The notes beneath the pieces were generated by a model. It searched no databases and was not told the DNA's origin. It saw nothing but the letters and a program-made list of their open reading frames with translations. Shown here piece by piece: positions 61,863-64,000 of a stretch of 64,000 nucleotides of DNA. The translations under genes were made by a program, and so were the position numbers. Source of the stretch: Verrucomicrobiota bacterium (lineage in GTDB: Bacteria; Verrucomicrobiota; Verrucomicrobiia; Opitutales; UBA953); contig SUVQ01000003.1 in assembly GCA_015061905.1 (NCBI GenBank), positions 149,581 through 213,580 of the forward strand. The letters run 5' to 3'. Every line of letters begins with the position of its first letter. Position 1 is the stretch's first letter.

Positions 61863-63230
61863 ATGGATTTTCCCCGGATAAACGAAGCGTTGAAAACGGA
61901 AGGTTTTTTTCGCAATAAACGCTGGAAACTTTCTCCGGACGCGTGGCGTTTCTCCGAAGCGCAACGCGACATGCTTCGAAATATCGGGAACGCCGCTCTC
62001 GCGTTTTATCGCGCGACGGAAAGGCTTTATTTGGCGTCTGCGGAAAACCGTTCCGTTTTGCGTAATGAAAAATTATATACGCCGTGGGTCGCGGAGATTT
62101 TTGACCGGGGAAAGCCGCCGCGCCTCATCGCACATCAGCGCGCACGCGCACTCGCGGGGACGCTTCCGCCGGTGATTCGCCCGGATTTGCTGATTTGCGA
62201 CGACGGGTTTGCGCTAACGGAACTCGACAGCGTTCCCGGCGGAATCGGGTTGACGGCGTTTCTTTCCCGGCTTTATTCCTGCGGGAATGCTATGCCGGAA
62301 CTTTTTTTCTCCGCCGTAACGGGCGGAAATCTGACAGCGCGCGTCGCCGTTGCCGTTTCCGACGAGGCGGACGATTATCGTGCGGAATTTGAATGGCTCG
62401 CCCGGGATTTGCGGGAACGCGGCGCAGATATTGAAGTTTGCCGACCGCAGGAAATGGAAATTTCTGCCGACGGTGTTTTTTTTAAAGGGAAGAAAATCGA
62501 CGTGCTTTACCGTTTTTTTGAGCTCTTCGATTTGGAAAATGTGCCCTCGGCAGAGGCGTTGTCGGAGGCGGCGGAGCGCGGGAACGTCGTTGTTACGCCG
62601 CCGATGCGTGCGTTTCAGGAGGAGAAATCCGCGCTTGCGCTTTTGCATCATTCGACGCTGCTTCCTTTTTGGGAAGAGGCACTGGGGCGGGAATATTTTT
62701 TGCTGATGAGAAAAATTGTTCCGGAAAGCTGGATTGTTGAGCCGCTTCCGCCGCAAGGCTTGCCCGCGTGCGCCGTGCTTCACGCGCCGATGAGGGCCGG
62801 GCGGCAGATTCGCGATTGGACGGAACTCGCTTCGGCTCCGAGGCGGGAACGGGAATTGGTTTTGAAAGCGAGCGGGTTTGACGAAACGGCGTGGGGCGCG
62901 CGCAGCGTAACCGTCGGGACGGATGTTTCTCAAACGGAATGGCGTTCGGCATGGGAGAACGCGCTGTCGCGGATGCGGGAACGCAATTCCGTTTACGTCC
63001 TTCAGCGTTTCCGAAAGCCGGCAAAGCTCGAACATCGTGTTTTTGATGAAAACGGGCAGAGCGTTCCCGCTTTCGGGCGTGTTCGAATTTGTCCGTATTA
63101 TTTTGTCGGATATAACGAAAATGCGCGTTCCCGTGCGACGCTCGGAGGAGCGCTTTGCACATTTTGCCCGCCCGACAAAAAAATCATTCACGGAATGAGC
63201 ACGGCGGTGCTTGTTCCGTGCGGGATTTAG
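61863..63230 (+). CDS. Putative circularly-permuted ATP-grasp-like protein
   Basis: RPDLLICDDGFALTELDSVPGGIGLTAFL, VLYRFFELFDL, VVTPPMRAFQEEKSALALLHH, LVLKASGFDETAWGARSVTVGTDVSQTEWRSAW...YVLQRFRKP suggest an ATP-grasp layout; tentative. Confidence 0.45.
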   Translation: MDFPRINEALKTEGFFRNKRWKLSPDAWRFSEAQRDMLRNIGNAALAFYRATERLYLASAENRSVLRNEKLYTPWVAEIFDRGKPPRLIAHQRARALAGTLPPVIRPDLLICDDGFALTELDSVPGGIGLTAFLSRLYSCGNAMPELFFSAVTGGNLTARVAVAVSDEADDYRAEFEWLARDLRERGADIEVCRPQEMEISADGVFFKGKKIDVLYRFFELFDLENVPSAEALSEAAERGNVVVTPPMRAFQEEKSALALLHHSTLLPFWEEALGREYFLLMRKIVPESWIVEPLPPQGLPACAVLHAPMRAGRQIRDWTELASAPRRERELVLKASGFDETAWGARSVTVGTDVSQTEWRSAWENALSRMRERNSVYVLQRFRKPAKLEHRVFDENGQSVPAFGRVRICPYYFVGYNENARSRATLGGALCTFCPPDKKIIHGMSTAVLVPCGI

Positions 63231-63443
63231 CCGCAAATTTTTCTGTATTCCTTTTGTGTCTTCTTGGAGTCTTTAAAGTCCAAAAAGCGCATGGAGAGAG
63301 AGAACAGCCCCTCGGGAAATTTTCTGCACACGAGAAAAATCTGAAAAGTTTCTTCCTTTCTAATAAGACTCAAATTCTCTGTCACGCAAAATATTTCGGG
63401 GTGAATTTTGAATGCAAGAAGGATCTCCCAAGCTTTTCCGAAT

Positions 63444-64000
63444 TTACCATTCTGCCTCTAACGCAAACAAAATGTATAGAGGAAGGTTGGTAGTGCCTGC
63501 GGGAACATTCTTTTCATACGGCAATAAGCTTGTTCGCAAAGCCAATGACGGGGAATAACGGGCTTTGTAAGACTTCAAACTCTTCGCATTTAAGTTCTGC
63601 CCTGACTTGCACTCCAACGGAACAACTTTCGCTCCGTCCGAAAGCAAGAAATCAACTTCTGCTTTCGACGAGGACGTCCAGTAATAGTTGGTTTGCAACC
63701 GCTTGAAGAGTTGTAGCTCCTGACAGACGTATTGTTCCGTCAATGCCCCCTTGAATTCCTCGAAAATACGACTTCCCTCCAATATGACTTTCGGAGACAA
63801 ACCGCTAAGGCAACGCAACAACCCCACATCCAGTAAAAACACCTTAAACGCTTTTAAATCCGCATACGCCTTTAGCGGGACATCGGGTTTGGAAATATTA
63901 TAGGTGCGAATAATTTCTCCGGCATCGCTTAGCCAAAGCAACGCGTCTTCGTATTCCCTCGCCCGCGCACCTTCGCGGACAAGTCCAAAGACAAATTTTT
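63444..64000 (-). CDS. DUF4143-type ATP-binding protein, C-terminal part (5' end outside window)
   Basis: Frame stays open to window end (REYEDALLWLSDAGEIIRTYNISKPDVPLKAYADLKAFKVFLLDVGLLRCLSG...YYWTSSSKAEVDFLLSDGAKVVPLECKSGQN). Confidence 0.85.
   Translation of the reverse strand, partial: KFVFGLVREGARAREYEDALLWLSDAGEIIRTYNISKPDVPLKAYADLKAFKVFLLDVGLLRCLSGLSPKVILEGSRIFEEFKGALTEQYVCQELQLFKRLQTNYYWTSSSKAEVDFLLSDGAKVVPLECKSGQNLNAKSLKSYKARYSPSLALRTSLLPYEKNVPAGTTNLPLYILFALEAEW

Larger units (their letters stand above)
1..64000. repeat. Dispersed word CGGGAACG / CGTTCCCG (core GGGAACG), ~220 copies
   Basis: Hand count of GGGAACG about 139 on + and CGTTCCC about 84; almost always preceded by C; most often in context gCGGGAACGc. 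Present in nearly every gene and many intergenic hairpins. Confidence 0.93.

Noticed and set aside
1-64000. CGGGAACG word as a simple codon-usage artefact
   Set aside because: It occurs in all codon phases, on both strands and in intergenic hairpins, so favoured dicodons alone cannot explain it.
1-64000. tRNA, rRNA or riboswitch genes
   Set aside because: None could be recognised by eye with confidence; tRNAscan-SE and Rfam searches would be needed before claiming any.

Overview
The window is a gene-dense bacterial chromosome segment of high GC (about 55% by eye). Gene content (split Pnt transhydrogenase, LpxD/LpxR, autotransporter, McsA/McsB, H+/Na+-PPase) fits a Gram-negative PVC-type bacterium such as a Verrucomicrobiota/Opitutales member, but this taxonomic call is inference. 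About 50 coding genes are supported, mostly housekeeping: thrS (3' end), thyA, folA, pntAA-AB-B, alaS, nnr, pfk, rpmH-rnpA-yidD/nadD-rsfS, clpP-clpX-mcsA-mcsB-PP2C, hppA, feoA-feoB, metG, ispE, ubiE/menG, lpxD, trxA, gmhB-like, ribF, a CapD/WbpM-type epimerase, OppBC-type permeases, lpxR-like and others. The strongest unexplained signal is a dispersed non-palindromic word, (G)CGGGAACG(C)/(G)CGTTCCCG(C). By eye it occurs about 220 times on both strands, against roughly 10 expected by composition. It is found inside genes in all reading frames (encoding AGT, RER, GGN, VPA, FP, RSR) and as inverted pairs forming intergenic terminator hairpins, an organisation that closely resembles the DNA uptake sequences of Neisseria and Pasteurellaceae. 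The word is absent from a ~3.9 kb stretch, which is the passenger of a 1965-aa pentapeptide-repeat autotransporter. That gene sits in an apparent island (about 14.74-21.87 kb) with a duplicated alcohol-dehydrogenase 3' tail at its left edge. Other notable items are a YidD-NadD fusion ORF, a tandem ribbon-helix-helix protein with a histone-H1-like tail, an SDR with a long disordered tail, and a Pro/Met/Gly-rich membrane-anchored protein. All counts were made by hand and no searches were run.
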